Positions 34,842 through 43,774 of a DNA stretch of 64,000 bases are shown piece after piece. Positions within the stretch are counted from its first letter, which is position 1, and every line of letters starts with the position of its first letter. The position numbers and the translations under genes are program-made. The stretch is from Pontibacter virosus (lineage in GTDB: Bacteria; Bacteroidota; Bacteroidia; Cytophagales; Hymenobacteraceae), in the NCBI RefSeq assembly GCF_003096355.1, contig NZ_QEKI01000013.1:62001-126000 (forward strand), written 5' to 3'. The notes below the pieces were generated by a model. The model did not search any database. It saw nothing but the letters and a program-made list of their open reading frames with translations, and was not told where the DNA came from.

Positions 34842-36152
34842 TTAGAAGTCGAGTCCGAATAGCATACCAGCTACTGTTGCAGTCATCATACAGGCCAGGG
34901 AGGCACCCAACAAGGCAATAAAGCCAAGTTTAGAGAGCTGTCCCTGCTGATTTGGAGCCATGCTGCCGATACCACCGATCTGGATGGCGATGGAGCTGAA
35001 GTTTGAGAAGCCAGCCAAAGCGTAAGTTGCCATGACCAGCGCCTTTGGCCCGAGCGTGCCGGCCTCCTTCATATTGGCCAGGTCTAGGTAAGCCACAAAT
35101 TCGTTGATGGCGGTTTTTTGTCCGAGCAAGCTGCCTACCTGCAGGGTGTCGGCCCAGGGCACTCCCATGATGAAGGCAAACACCCGGAAGATCTGGCCTA
35201 AAATATACTGCAAGGAGAATCCGTTGAACTGACCGTTCGTGCTGGCCACTACCATTTCATTCAAACCAGACCAGGCGCCGATCATGTCTGTCAGGATGTA
35301 GTTTACCAGAGCAATTACGGCGATAAAAGCGAGTAGCATACCACCCACATTAGCGGCCAGGCGCAAGCCGTCACCGGCTCCTCTCGAAAGTGCATCGATC
35401 AGGTTCACACCCAACTGCTCCTGGTTCACTTCCAGTTTGTTGGTGATCTCTTCATGTTCTGTTTCAGGCACCAGAATTTTAGCAAGCACTATACCTGCCG
35501 GGGCGTTCATGATGGAGGCCGTAAGCAAGTGGGCTGCAAAAATAGCCTTCTGGGCAGGATCATCGCCTCCCAGAAAGGACACGTAAGCCGCCAGTACGCC
35601 GCCTGCCAGCGTCGCCATACCGCCTGTCATCAAGCACATCAGCTCGGAGCGCGTCATACGGGCAATGAAGGGGCGCACGAGCAAGGGAGCTTCTGTCTGC
35701 CCTAAAAAGATGTTGCCGGCAGCAGAAAGGCTTTCAGGGCCTGAAAGGCGCATCACCTTCGACATCACCCAGGCAATGCCGTACACGATCTTCTGCAGCA
35801 CACCAAGGTAGTACAGACCAGCCGATACCGTAGAGAAGAAAATGATGGTCGGGAGAACGGAGAAAGCGAAAATGAAGCCTAGTCCGTTATTCTTGGAGGG
35901 GTCGGCCAGATTACCGAAGAGAAACTGCGCACCCGCCTGCGAGAAATCCAGAAAGGTAACAAAGCCCTCGCTCACGTAGGCAAAGCCTTTTGCCACCACG
36001 GGTACCTGGGTTACAAGCACGCCAAAAAGAATCTGGAGGCAAACGCCGTAACCGACGAGTCTCCAATCTATGTTTTTACGACTTTTGGAGAACGCAAAGG
36101 CAATGGCAATAATGGCAAGGAGGCCAAGAAGCCCTCTGAAAATATCGAACAT
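34842..36152 (-). CDS. CNT-family nucleoside transporter
   Basis: The 436-residue protein is a concentrative nucleoside transporter of the NupC type. The conserved features are GQTEAPLLVRPFIARMTRSELMCLMTGGMATLAGGVLAAY, APAGIVLAKILVPETE, an NVGGMLLAFIAVIALVN segment and the C-terminal ALAGFSNFSSIAIQIGGIG motif. About 10 membrane helices are visible. It imports nucleosides with H+ or Na+; the ion cannot be told with confidence. It is 101 bases downstream of the bifunctional nuclease gene, with a terminator between. Confidence 0.92.
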   Translation of the reverse strand: MFDIFRGLLGLLAIIAIAFAFSKSRKNIDWRLVGYGVCLQILFGVLVTQVPVVAKGFAYVSEGFVTFLDFSQAGAQFLFGNLADPSKNNGLGFIFAFSVLPTIIFFSTVSAGLYYLGVLQKIVYGIAWVMSKVMRLSGPESLSAAGNIFLGQTEAPLLVRPFIARMTRSELMCLMTGGMATLAGGVLAAYVSFLGGDDPAQKAIFAAHLLTASIMNAPAGIVLAKILVPETEHEEITNKLEVNQEQLGVNLIDALSRGAGDGLRLAANVGGMLLAFIAVIALVNYILTDMIGAWSGLNEMVVASTNGQFNGFSLQYILGQIFRVFAFIMGVPWADTLQVGSLLGQKTAINEFVAYLDLANMKEAGTLGPKALVMATYALAGFSNFSSIAIQIGGIGSMAPNQQGQLSKLGFIALLGASLACMMTATVAGMLFGLDF

Positions 36153-36200
36153 GCTGTGGGAAAAATTTGGCCAAAAGTAAGGCGAATATCTGTTAAAACA

Positions 36201-36234
36201 AAAAGTCCCACCCCGATAAGGGGCAGGACTTTCA
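36201..36234 (-). terminator. Terminator after the bifunctional nuclease gene
   Basis: AAAGTCC/ACCCC (36202-36214) pairs with GGGG/AGGACTTT (36220-36232) with small bulges. A T-rich run follows on the minus strand. Confidence 0.75.
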
Positions 36235-36253
36235 AAGTATAACGTATGTTACG

Positions 36254-36856
36254 CTAGTTTCGCTTGTTCAACTCGTCGCGGATCTTGGCGGCGCGCTCGT
36301 AGTCCTCTTTTTCGAGGGCCTCGTTCAGCATCTTGTTCAGGTCATCAACCGACGTCTGGTTGAGCGGTTCCTTGGAACTAGAGGCTGTCGTCGAAGAACT
36401 GCTTTTCACAGTCATTTCTTCGTTCTCGTCTTCCTCTTCTTCCAGATCGCTCAGAATGATGCCAGCTTCTGACAGCACACTTTCCACCGTGTAGATAGGC
36501 ACCCCAAATCGCAGGCCGATCGCAATGGCATCGGACGGGCGCGCATCCAGCTCAAACTCCTTCTCGCCGTCGGTACACATGATCTTGGAATAGAACACGC
36601 CTTCTTTCAGGTCTGAGATCAGGATCTCGGTGATATTCACACTCATCTGCTCTGCAAAGGTCTTGAACAGATCGTGCGTAAGCGGACGGTTTGGGTTGAT
36701 TTTTTCTATCTGTATGGCAATGGACTGCGCCTCGAACATGCCGATGATGATCGGCAGCCTGCGGTTTCCATCTCGCTCACCCAGCACCAGTGCAAACGAT
36801 CCCGTCTGCGATTGGCTGGAGGAGAGCCCGAGTATCTCTAGCTGTATTTTTTTCAC
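36254..36856 (-). CDS. Bifunctional nuclease family protein (DUF151) with UVR motif
   Basis: Residues 1-135 match the DUF151/BFN domain (LSSSQSQTGSFALVLGERDGNRRLPIIIGMFEAQSIAIQ and ARPSDAIAIGLRFGVPIY). Some members show DNase/RNase activity. After an acidic, Ser-rich linker (about 140-165), residues 172-199 form a UvrB/UvrC-type helical hairpin (LNKMLNEALEKEDYERAAKIRDELN). This 200-residue combination is common in Bacteroidota. It is 18 bases downstream of etfA on the same strand and likely in the same transcript. The physiological role is unclear. Confidence 0.9.
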   Translation of the reverse strand: MKKIQLEILGLSSSQSQTGSFALVLGERDGNRRLPIIIGMFEAQSIAIQIEKINPNRPLTHDLFKTFAEQMSVNITEILISDLKEGVFYSKIMCTDGEKEFELDARPSDAIAIGLRFGVPIYTVESVLSEAGIILSDLEEEEDENEEMTVKSSSSTTASSSKEPLNQTSVDDLNKMLNEALEKEDYERAAKIRDELNKRN

Positions 36857-36874
36857 AATTAAGCTCTTCTAAGT

Positions 36875-37855
36875 CTATTTGTCTAAAGCTTTAGCAGCTT
36901 CAATTAATTTAGGAAGTACCTCGAGCGCATCGCCAACTATGCCATAATCAGCGGCTTTGAAGAACGGCGCTTCCGGATCCTTATTAATAACGACAATCAC
37001 TTTAGAAGAGTTAACCCCTGCCAGGTGCTGAATGGCACCAGAGATGCCCGCCGCGATGTACAGGTTAGGGCTTACGGTGATACCCGTCTGGCCTACGTGC
37101 TCATGGTGCGGACGCCAGCCTATGTCCGAAACAGGCTTGGAACAGGCGGTTGCCGCACCCAGTTCGCGGGCAAGCTCCTCGATCAGGTGCCAGTTCTCAG
37201 GTCCTTTCATACCACGACCGCCAGACACGACGATCTCCGCCTCAGGCAGCAATACACCTCCGTCCGTTTCCTGCATCACCGTCTCCTTTGGAGCGGCTGC
37301 AAAATCAGACTCCGCCAGATCAGCCGACAACTTCTCAACAGAAGCAGTTGAACCTGCGTTGCTGATGATGTCGGTGCTGTTTTTCTTTACCGCGATGATC
37401 TTCACGTCGGAAGTAAGGTTCACGTCCGCAAACGCCTTGCCCGAGAACACACCACGGGTTACAATGAAGTTACCACCATCCATCTTCGGAAGTTCGGTTA
37501 CGTTGGTTGCCAGAGAGCCGTTCAGGCGAACAGCCAGTTTGGAACCTACCGCTGCACCGATGTTGGAGTTAGAGAACACCAGTACTTTCGCGCTTTCCTG
37601 CTGGGCAGCTGTTGCGATTACTTTCACGTACGCATCGGCTACGAACTGCTTCAGACGGTCGTCGGCATCGTACAACACCTTCGTTATACCTTGCTCGCCC
37701 AGTTTGGCAAGCGCTTCTTCGTGAACATCGCCGATAGCTACAGCCGTAGCGGTTGTGCCCATGGCCTGCGCTACCTGGCTGCCGTATGAGGCTGCCTCCA
37801 GCGAGGACTTTTTGATCTCTCCGTTCAGACCTTCTACAAATACTAATACAGACAT
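36875..37855 (-). CDS. etfA: Electron transfer flavoprotein alpha subunit
   Basis: EtfA is the FAD-binding half of the heterodimer that takes electrons from acyl-CoA and other dehydrogenases. The 326-residue protein has the N-terminal MSVLVFVEGLNGEIKKSSLEAASYG and the C-terminal FAD domain with GRGMKGPENW, SKPVSDIGWRPHHEHVGQTGITVSPNLYIAAGISGAIQH and INKDPEAPFFKAADYGIVGD, all diagnostic. It follows etfB by one base, the usual order. A partner ETF:quinone oxidoreductase is not in the window. Confidence 0.96.
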   Translation of the reverse strand: MSVLVFVEGLNGEIKKSSLEAASYGSQVAQAMGTTATAVAIGDVHEEALAKLGEQGITKVLYDADDRLKQFVADAYVKVIATAAQQESAKVLVFSNSNIGAAVGSKLAVRLNGSLATNVTELPKMDGGNFIVTRGVFSGKAFADVNLTSDVKIIAVKKNSTDIISNAGSTASVEKLSADLAESDFAAAPKETVMQETDGGVLLPEAEIVVSGGRGMKGPENWHLIEELARELGAATACSKPVSDIGWRPHHEHVGQTGITVSPNLYIAAGISGAIQHLAGVNSSKVIVVINKDPEAPFFKAADYGIVGDALEVLPKLIEAAKALDK

Positions 37856-37856
37856 A

Positions 37857-38597
37857 TTACAGTACTTTAGCTTCGTTTCTCAATAGTTTAATCAATTCAC
37901 CGGCGTTTTCTACGTCGATCAGCTTCACGCCGCTCTTTTTCTCGGGCTTGCTGTAGTTCACGTACTCCGACTTGGCTTCGCCGCCTGCAGGCTCCACTAC
38001 TTTGAGTGGCTTGGTGCGGGCTGTCATGATACCGCGCATGTTCGGGATGCGGGGCTCGCACATTGGCTGCTGGGCGCTGGCTACGAATGGCAGTTTCACT
38101 TCCACCACTTCTTTGCCACCTTCGATCTCACGCTCCAGACGGGCCGTGCTATCGTCTACCATGTCCAGTTTAAAGGCTGGCGTTACTGACGGAATGCCCA
38201 TCATCTCGCCCACCATGTTGTGTACCTGGAAGCCGTTGTAGTCAATGGACTCCTTGCCCATCAGGATCATATCGTAACCGCCTTCTTTGGCCACGGCAGT
38301 AATCTGCTGCGCCACGAAGTAAGCATCTTTCGGGTGTGCGTTCACGCGGATGGCATCGTCGGCGCCAATGGCCAATGCCTTGCGGATGTTCGGCTCAGCG
38401 TCGGCTTCGCCCACGTTCAGCACGGTTACGCTGCCGCCTTTGGCTTCTTTCAGCTCAATGGCGCGGGTCAGGGCGTACTCATCCCAAGGGTTGATTACGT
38501 ACTGCACCCCGTTCTTGTCGAACTCTTTGTTATCTCCAGTAAAGTTGATCTTGGATGTGGTATCCGGAACGTTACTGATGCAAACTAATATTTTCAT
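37857..38597 (-). CDS. etfB: Electron transfer flavoprotein beta subunit
   Basis: I start at the ATG at 38597 (MKILVCISNVPDTTSKI), giving 246 residues as in the family; the longer frame to 38726 crosses into the divergent gene's region. Conserved features are NPWDEYALTRAIELKE, GADDAIRVN (AMP site), LMGKESIDYNGFQVHNMVGEMMGIPSVTP and PFVASAQQPMCEPRIPNMRGIM. Genes etfB-etfA and the nuclease gene form a minus-strand operon. The divergent TPR gene starts 68 bases away. Confidence 0.96.
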   Translation of the reverse strand: MKILVCISNVPDTTSKINFTGDNKEFDKNGVQYVINPWDEYALTRAIELKEAKGGSVTVLNVGEADAEPNIRKALAIGADDAIRVNAHPKDAYFVAQQITAVAKEGGYDMILMGKESIDYNGFQVHNMVGEMMGIPSVTPAFKLDMVDDSTARLEREIEGGKEVVEVKLPFVASAQQPMCEPRIPNMRGIMTARTKPLKVVEPAGGEAKSEYVNYSKPEKKSGVKLIDVENAGELIKLLRNEAKVL

Positions 38598-38665
38598 ATA
38601 ATAAAATGTTAGCTTATTAAAAGTTAAATTTGATGCGAAGTTAGTTAAAATATAGCCAAATAGAA

Positions 38666-38998
38666 ATGTCTCAAAATAGATTAGAACAGCTCTTCCAATT
38701 CTACGAAGAAGACCCGAACGACCCATTTACGATCTATGCGATTGCGACAGAATTGCGTGGATCTGATCCGCAAAAAGCAATGGATTTTTACGAGAAACTT
38801 CTGTCTGAGCACGAGCGCTACGTAGGCACCTACTACCATGCGGCCAGCCTGTACGCCGAGTCTGGTCAACCTGAAAAAGCCGAACAAACCTACAAAAAAG
38901 GGATGCTGATCAGCCGACAGGAAGGCAACATGCACGCATTTGCCGAGCTGCAACAGGCCTATAACAAGTTTGCGGGCCTTGACTACGAAGACGAATAG
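38666..38998 (+). CDS. Small TPR-type protein
   Basis: The 110-residue protein lacks a signal peptide and is fully helical: residues 3-25 (RLEQLFQFYEEDPNDPFTIYAIATEL) then two TPR-like hairpins (PQKAMDFYEKLLSEHERYVGTYYHAASLYAESGQPEKAEQTYKKG). TPR proteins mediate protein contacts. The partner is unknown. It is divergent from etfB and isolated; a hairpin terminator 140 bases downstream ends it and pyruvate carboxylase converges. Confidence 0.8.
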   Translation: MSQNRLEQLFQFYEEDPNDPFTIYAIATELRGSDPQKAMDFYEKLLSEHERYVGTYYHAASLYAESGQPEKAEQTYKKGMLISRQEGNMHAFAELQQAYNKFAGLDYEDE

Positions 38999-39136
38999 CA
39001 CCTGTTGCGCTATGAATCAAAAATAGTATGCATGCATCATATCTGCAAGTATAAAACCGTCTTTTACGCAAAATGTTTTCTCTTGACTCTTGTAGGGTAC
39101 TTGATATAGCGACTGAAGGTTTACGCTAGCAAAAAG

Positions 39137-39173
39137 AAAAGCCACCGCCTTTGCAGGTTGGGTGGCTTTTTCT
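39137..39173. terminator. Bidirectional terminator between TPR gene and pyc
   Basis: AAAAGCCACC (39137-39146) pairs with GGTGGCTTTT (39161-39170), with As before and Ts after. Confidence 0.8.
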
Positions 39174-39191
39174 GTTTATACCTTTCTCTGG

Positions 39192-42100
39192 CTACGATAA
39201 GCTAACCACGAGGTCGTCAGTATTCACCAGCGAGCCTTCCGGCAAATGCAGGTTGGCGATCTTGGTGGCCTCTGAAGCGGTGATGGTGGTTTCCATCTTC
39301 ATGGCCTCGATTACGAACAGCGGCGTGTTCTTCTTCACCTCCTGATCTTTCTCCACGAGAATCTTTGATAGCAGGCCCTGCAGTGGCGCTCCAATGTGCT
39401 TCGGATTGCCTTTGTCGACTTTCTGGTGCTGTACCCGCTCCACTTTCACCGACTTGTCGCGCACCTCAATGTTTCGCGTCTGGCCGTTGAGCTTGAAGAA
39501 CACAGTGCGCATGCCGTCCTCATCCACGTGGCCCAGCGACTGGTACTTGATCACGATGGACTTGCCACGGGCAATGTCGATGATGGCCTCCTCGCCCTGC
39601 TGCATGCCATAGAAGAACAGGCGCGTCGGGATCTTGGAGACGTTGCCATATTGGTCATAGTGTTTGTGGTAGGCCTCGTATACCTTCGGGTATAGCTGGT
39701 ACGAGAGGAAGTCGGTATATTTCGTGTGCTCTCCGAACTTCATTTGAAACTCCCGGAATTCTTCTTTTAGATTGATTGGCTCGAGGTGCTCGTTCGGGCG
39801 CCCGTCGTAGGGCTGTTCGTCTTTGAGCACAATTGCCTGCAGCTTTTTCGGGAAGCCACCTGCCGGTTGGCCGAGATCGCCGCGGAACAGCGACTGCACC
39901 GACTCCGGGAACGAGATCTGGTCGCCTCGCTCGAGTACGTCCACTGTGGTCAGGCCATTGGAGACCAGGTATAGCGCCATGTCACCTACTACTTTGGAGC
40001 TTGGCGTCACTTTCACCAAATCACCAAACAGCTGATTCACTTCGGCATAGGTCTCTTTGATCAGCTCCCACTTATCGCCCAAGCCCAGCGCATTGGCCTG
40101 CGGACGCAGGTTGGAGTACTGACCTCCCGGTATTTCGTGGTGGTATACTTCGGCTGTGCCGGCCTTTAGCCCCGACTCAAACGGATAGTAGTACTCCCGT
40201 ACCGTTTCCCAGTAATTGGAATGGCGGTTGAGGCTCTTCTGATCGAACTCACGATGCCGCTCCTGGAAGCGCATGGCCTCTACCATCGAATTAAAGTTAG
40301 GCTGCGAAGTGAGGCCAGACATAGAGCCCAGGGACACGTCGATTACATCTACCCCCGCTTCTACTGCCTTTAAATAAGTGGCTGACTGTATACCTGAGGT
40401 GTCGTGGGTATGCAGGTGGATAGGCAGCTTCACGGTATCGCGAAGCGCTTCTACCAGCACAGTGGCGGCGTATGGCTTCAGCAAACCGGCCATGTCTTTT
40501 ATGGCCAGAATGTGTGCACCGGCATCTTCCAGCTGCCTGGCCAGTTGAAGGTAGTACTCCAGATTATACTTGGTCTTGGCTGGATTAAGGATGTCGCCGG
40601 TATAGCAAATCGCGCCTTCGGCCAGACCGCCGGTGCGCTTGCGCACAAAGTTGATGCAGGGCTCCATGCTCTTCATCCAGTTGAGCGAGTCGAAGATGCG
40701 GAATATGTCCACGCCCGTCTCCCACGACTTCTCCACGAATGACTCGATCATGTTATCCGGATAGGCTTTATACCCTACCCCATTGGAGCCACGGATCAGC
40801 ATTTGCAAGAGTATGTTCGGCACAGCCTCCCGGATCTCGGCCAGTCTACGCCATGGGTCTTCGTGCAGGAAGCGCAGGCACACGTCGAAAGTAGCACCGC
40901 CCCATACCTCCATGCTGAAGGTTTGCGGATGATCCTTGGCATAAGCCTCGGCTATCTTGAGCATGTCAAACGAGCGCATGCGGGTCGCCAGCAAGGACTG
41001 GTGCGCGTCGCGGAAGGTGGTGTCGGTATAGTGGATCTGCTTGTCGTTGCGCAGCCACTTGGAGAACTCTTCCGGACCCAATTCTGTCAGAAGGTCTTTA
41101 GTGCCTCGCTCGTACGGTTTGTTCAGATTGAAACCCGTAAAATCCGGCTTTGTGAGCACCTTGCTTGGGTCCGGATTCTTCACATCCGGATGACCGTTCA
41201 CGATCACATCGGCCAAAAAGCTGAGTAGCTTCGTTGCGCGGTCTTTGCTCTTGCGGAACACGAACAGCTCGGAGTGGTTTTTCACAAACTCCACGGTGGC
41301 GTCGCCGGAGATAAAGGTCGGGTGTGTGATGATGTTCTGCAGAAACTGTATGTTCTGTTTCACGCCCCGGATACGGAACTCGTCCAGCGTGCGCGACATC
41401 TTCATGGCGGCGTGACGCAAAGTCGGGGCCTGTGCCGATACCTTCACCAGAAGCGAATCGAAGAACGGACTGATCTTGGCGCCCTGATACACACTGCCCT
41501 GGTCGAGGCGGATACCGAAACCACCGGCACTGCGGTAGGCGATGATGGTGCCGTAGTCTGGCTTGAAGTCGTTTTCCGGGTCTTCCGTCGTGATGCGGCA
41601 CTGGATGGCTACGCCATTGGCACGCACGGTATGCTGTGGCCCGAGCAGTACCTCCTCATGGTCCAGTGTATAGCCGTCGGCAATGAAAATCTGCGTTTTG
41701 ATCAGGTCGATGCCAGTGATCATCTCTGTCACCGTGTGCTCCACCTGAATGCGCGGATTCACCTCAATGAAGTAGATGTTATTGTTGTGTGGCTCCACCA
41801 AAAACTCCACCGTGCCCACGTTGTTGTAGTTCACAGCCTTGCAAATGCGGATGGAATAGTCGTAGAGCTGTTGCCGGGTTTCCTCGTTCAGGCTGATGGC
41901 CGGCGCCACCTCCACCACTTTCTGGAAGCGGCGCTGCACGGAACAGTCGCGCTCGAACAGGTGGGTAATATTGCCATAGTTGTCGGCCACGATCTGCACC
42001 TCGATGTGCTTCGGGTTCTCGACATACTTCTCCAGGAAGAGCGTGTCGTCGCCGAAAGCTTTCAGGGCCTCGTTCTTGGCTTCGAAAAAGCCTTTTTCGA

Positions 42101-42635
42101 GTTGCTCGTCATCCCGGATCACGCGCATGCCACGTCCACCACCGCCGGCTGCTGCCTTGAGCATGAGCGGATAACCGATGCGGTGCGCCTCTTCCAAAGC
42201 GGTGTCGTAAGTGTTCAGGTCCAGATCGTTGCTCTGAATAATGGGCACTTCGCAGCTCACGGCCACTTTCTTAGCCGACACCTTATCACCCAGCGAACCC
42301 ATTACCTCCGGCCGTGGACCGATGAAGATGATGCCATTCTCGGCGCATTTGCGGGAGAAATGCTGATTCTCGGACAGGAAGCCATAGCCCGGGTGAATGG
42401 CGTCTACTCCGTTTTCCTTCGCAATAGCAATAATGCCGTCGATGTCGAGGTAGGGCTGTAGCGGCTGGTTGTCTTTGCCGATCTGGTAGGCCTCATCGGC
42501 TTTGTAGCGGTGCAGGGAGTAGCGGTCTTCGTAGGTATAGATGGCCACCGTCTGGATGTTGAGCTCCGTACAGGCCCTGAGCACACGGATGGCAATTTCG
42601 CCGCGGTTAGCGACAAGTACTTTTTTGATTTTCAT
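39192..42635 (-). CDS. pyc: Pyruvate carboxylase
   Basis: Pyc carboxylates pyruvate to oxaloacetate using ATP, bicarbonate and biotin. The 1147-residue single chain has the full order: biotin carboxylase (about 1-460, with VANRGEIAIRV, GYGFLSEN and EVNPRIQVEHTVTE), carboxyltransferase (about 530-810, with TFRDAHQSLLATRMR and the metal/His segment LHTHDTSG), the PYC/OADA domain to about 1060 and a biotinyl domain with Lys1113 in EAMKMET. The length is normal. It is the largest gene here and stands alone. Long frames on the opposite strand (up to 395 codons) are shadows caused by its codon bias. Confidence 0.97.
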   Translation of the reverse strand: MKIKKVLVANRGEIAIRVLRACTELNIQTVAIYTYEDRYSLHRYKADEAYQIGKDNQPLQPYLDIDGIIAIAKENGVDAIHPGYGFLSENQHFSRKCAENGIIFIGPRPEVMGSLGDKVSAKKVAVSCEVPIIQSNDLDLNTYDTALEEAHRIGYPLMLKAAAGGGGRGMRVIRDDEQLEKGFFEAKNEALKAFGDDTLFLEKYVENPKHIEVQIVADNYGNITHLFERDCSVQRRFQKVVEVAPAISLNEETRQQLYDYSIRICKAVNYNNVGTVEFLVEPHNNNIYFIEVNPRIQVEHTVTEMITGIDLIKTQIFIADGYTLDHEEVLLGPQHTVRANGVAIQCRITTEDPENDFKPDYGTIIAYRSAGGFGIRLDQGSVYQGAKISPFFDSLLVKVSAQAPTLRHAAMKMSRTLDEFRIRGVKQNIQFLQNIITHPTFISGDATVEFVKNHSELFVFRKSKDRATKLLSFLADVIVNGHPDVKNPDPSKVLTKPDFTGFNLNKPYERGTKDLLTELGPEEFSKWLRNDKQIHYTDTTFRDAHQSLLATRMRSFDMLKIAEAYAKDHPQTFSMEVWGGATFDVCLRFLHEDPWRRLAEIREAVPNILLQMLIRGSNGVGYKAYPDNMIESFVEKSWETGVDIFRIFDSLNWMKSMEPCINFVRKRTGGLAEGAICYTGDILNPAKTKYNLEYYLQLARQLEDAGAHILAIKDMAGLLKPYAATVLVEALRDTVKLPIHLHTHDTSGIQSATYLKAVEAGVDVIDVSLGSMSGLTSQPNFNSMVEAMRFQERHREFDQKSLNRHSNYWETVREYYYPFESGLKAGTAEVYHHEIPGGQYSNLRPQANALGLGDKWELIKETYAEVNQLFGDLVKVTPSSKVVGDMALYLVSNGLTTVDVLERGDQISFPESVQSLFRGDLGQPAGGFPKKLQAIVLKDEQPYDGRPNEHLEPINLKEEFREFQMKFGEHTKYTDFLSYQLYPKVYEAYHKHYDQYGNVSKIPTRLFFYGMQQGEEAIIDIARGKSIVIKYQSLGHVDEDGMRTVFFKLNGQTRNIEVRDKSVKVERVQHQKVDKGNPKHIGAPLQGLLSKILVEKDQEVKKNTPLFVIEAMKMETTITASEATKIANLHLPEGSLVNTDDLVVSLS

Positions 42636-42942
42636 ACAAGGTGAGATGTAAGGTATAGCTGCACTATATTTTTAGGTATAAGGGCGAAAGGGAGAAACCC
42701 ATGCGCCACATGTATAAGCAACACTATAATAATAGGTATAGACGAATGGCAGTCGGGAGATGAGTCGGCCTGCCGTTTTGAAAACATCCCTTAATACAGG
42801 CTTTTTCCTGATAAGGTTATATTGCAATTTAGCTAAAAACACTTCCGTTATCCATCGTTCCATTTCAGATTCGTGCAAGCCGCCTTCTAAACCCAGGCCC
42901 TTCTGAACAAAGCATAAATCTGACAGTTGTTACTAAGATACA
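42636..42942. other. 307-base gap with clustered AGGTATA words
   Basis: Three AGGTATA copies lie in the first 105 bases (42651, 42674, 42734), all on the plus strand. Apart from these the gap is AT-rich. A 68-codon minus-strand frame (42672-42878) has no family and no convincing start, so I see no gene here. Confidence 0.5.
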
Positions 42943-43677
42943 ATGGAATGGATCATGAATCGATTTGATAACAAGCATATTTTGATCATAGGCGGCACAT
43001 CCGGCACAGGTTTGGCCATCGCCCGACAGTTGCAAGCGGAAGGCGCAAACGTAACGGTAGCCTCCCGAAAAACTTCTGATGCAATAGAAGCGCTAGGTAT
43101 AGACCATCTGGAACTAGACGTGCTGGCTTTTGACCCGACTTTCACCAAAGACCTTTCCAACGAGCTGCACGGTTTGGTGTATTGCCCAGGCAGCATCAAG
43201 CTGAAGCCATTTGAGCGCATGAACCCAGAAGACTTCCGACAGGAGTACGAACTGAATGTGATGGGTGCGATCCAAAGTATAAAAGTCCTACTACCATTGC
43301 TCAGGAAACCGGATAGCGCCAGCATTGTACTTTTCAGCACAGTGGCCGCACAACTGGGCATGCCTTTTCACGCTTCCATTGCCTCGAGCAAAGCTGCCCT
43401 GGAGGGGTTGACTGTGTCGCTTGCGGCCGAATTTGCCAGTGCAGGTATACGCGTTAATGCCATTGCGCCCTCTCTCACTGCCACTCCCCTCTCGCAATCC
43501 TTGTTGAATACTCCGGAGAAAGTGGAAGCAGCTGACAAGCGCCACCCGCTGGGCCGCGTGGGCCAGCCAGAAGACTTGGCCAAGGCAGCCACCTATCTCC
43601 TCAGCGAGGATGCGAGTTGGACTACCGGGCAGGTGCTTCATGTGGATGGCGGCATGAGTACGCTCCGGATGCTATAA
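42943..43677 (+). CDS. SDR family oxidoreductase
   Basis: This 244-residue short-chain dehydrogenase starts either at 42943 (MEWIMNRFDNK) or at the ATG at 42955; I keep the longer frame. The cofactor loop is GGTSGTGLAIA, and the catalytic residues lie in VLFSTVAAQLGMPFHASIASSKAAL, where the usual Tyr-x3-Lys reads His-Ala-Ser-Ile-Ala-Ser-Ser-Lys. The Tyr position is not clearly occupied, so the active site may be altered. The C-terminus LGRVGQPEDLAKAATYLLSEDASWTTGQVLHVDGGMS is standard. The substrate is unknown. Confidence 0.82.
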   Translation: MEWIMNRFDNKHILIIGGTSGTGLAIARQLQAEGANVTVASRKTSDAIEALGIDHLELDVLAFDPTFTKDLSNELHGLVYCPGSIKLKPFERMNPEDFRQEYELNVMGAIQSIKVLLPLLRKPDSASIVLFSTVAAQLGMPFHASIASSKAALEGLTVSLAAEFASAGIRVNAIAPSLTATPLSQSLLNTPEKVEAADKRHPLGRVGQPEDLAKAATYLLSEDASWTTGQVLHVDGGMSTLRML

Positions 43678-43682
43678 AAAAA

Positions 43683-43709
43683 CAGCGCCACTACTAAGCA
43701 ATGGCGCTG
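43683..43709. terminator. Hairpin between convergent genes
   Basis: CAGCGCCA (43683-43690) pairs with TGGCGCTG (43702-43709). The A-run just before it would be a T-run on the minus strand, so it best terminates the minus-strand barrel gene. Confidence 0.7.
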
Positions 43710-43774
43710 ACACTGATAATAAACAACCTAAACTTTTATCTAAGGAGTATCCCTTCTGCTGTGTGTACTGTGCT

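Noticed and set aside
41274..42461. 395-codon plus-strand frame
   Set aside because: It is antisense to pyruvate carboxylase and results from that gene's codon bias; it has no family similarity and no promoter.
42672..42878. 68-codon minus-strand frame
   Set aside because: No family, no start signal and it covers a cluster of AGGTATA words.
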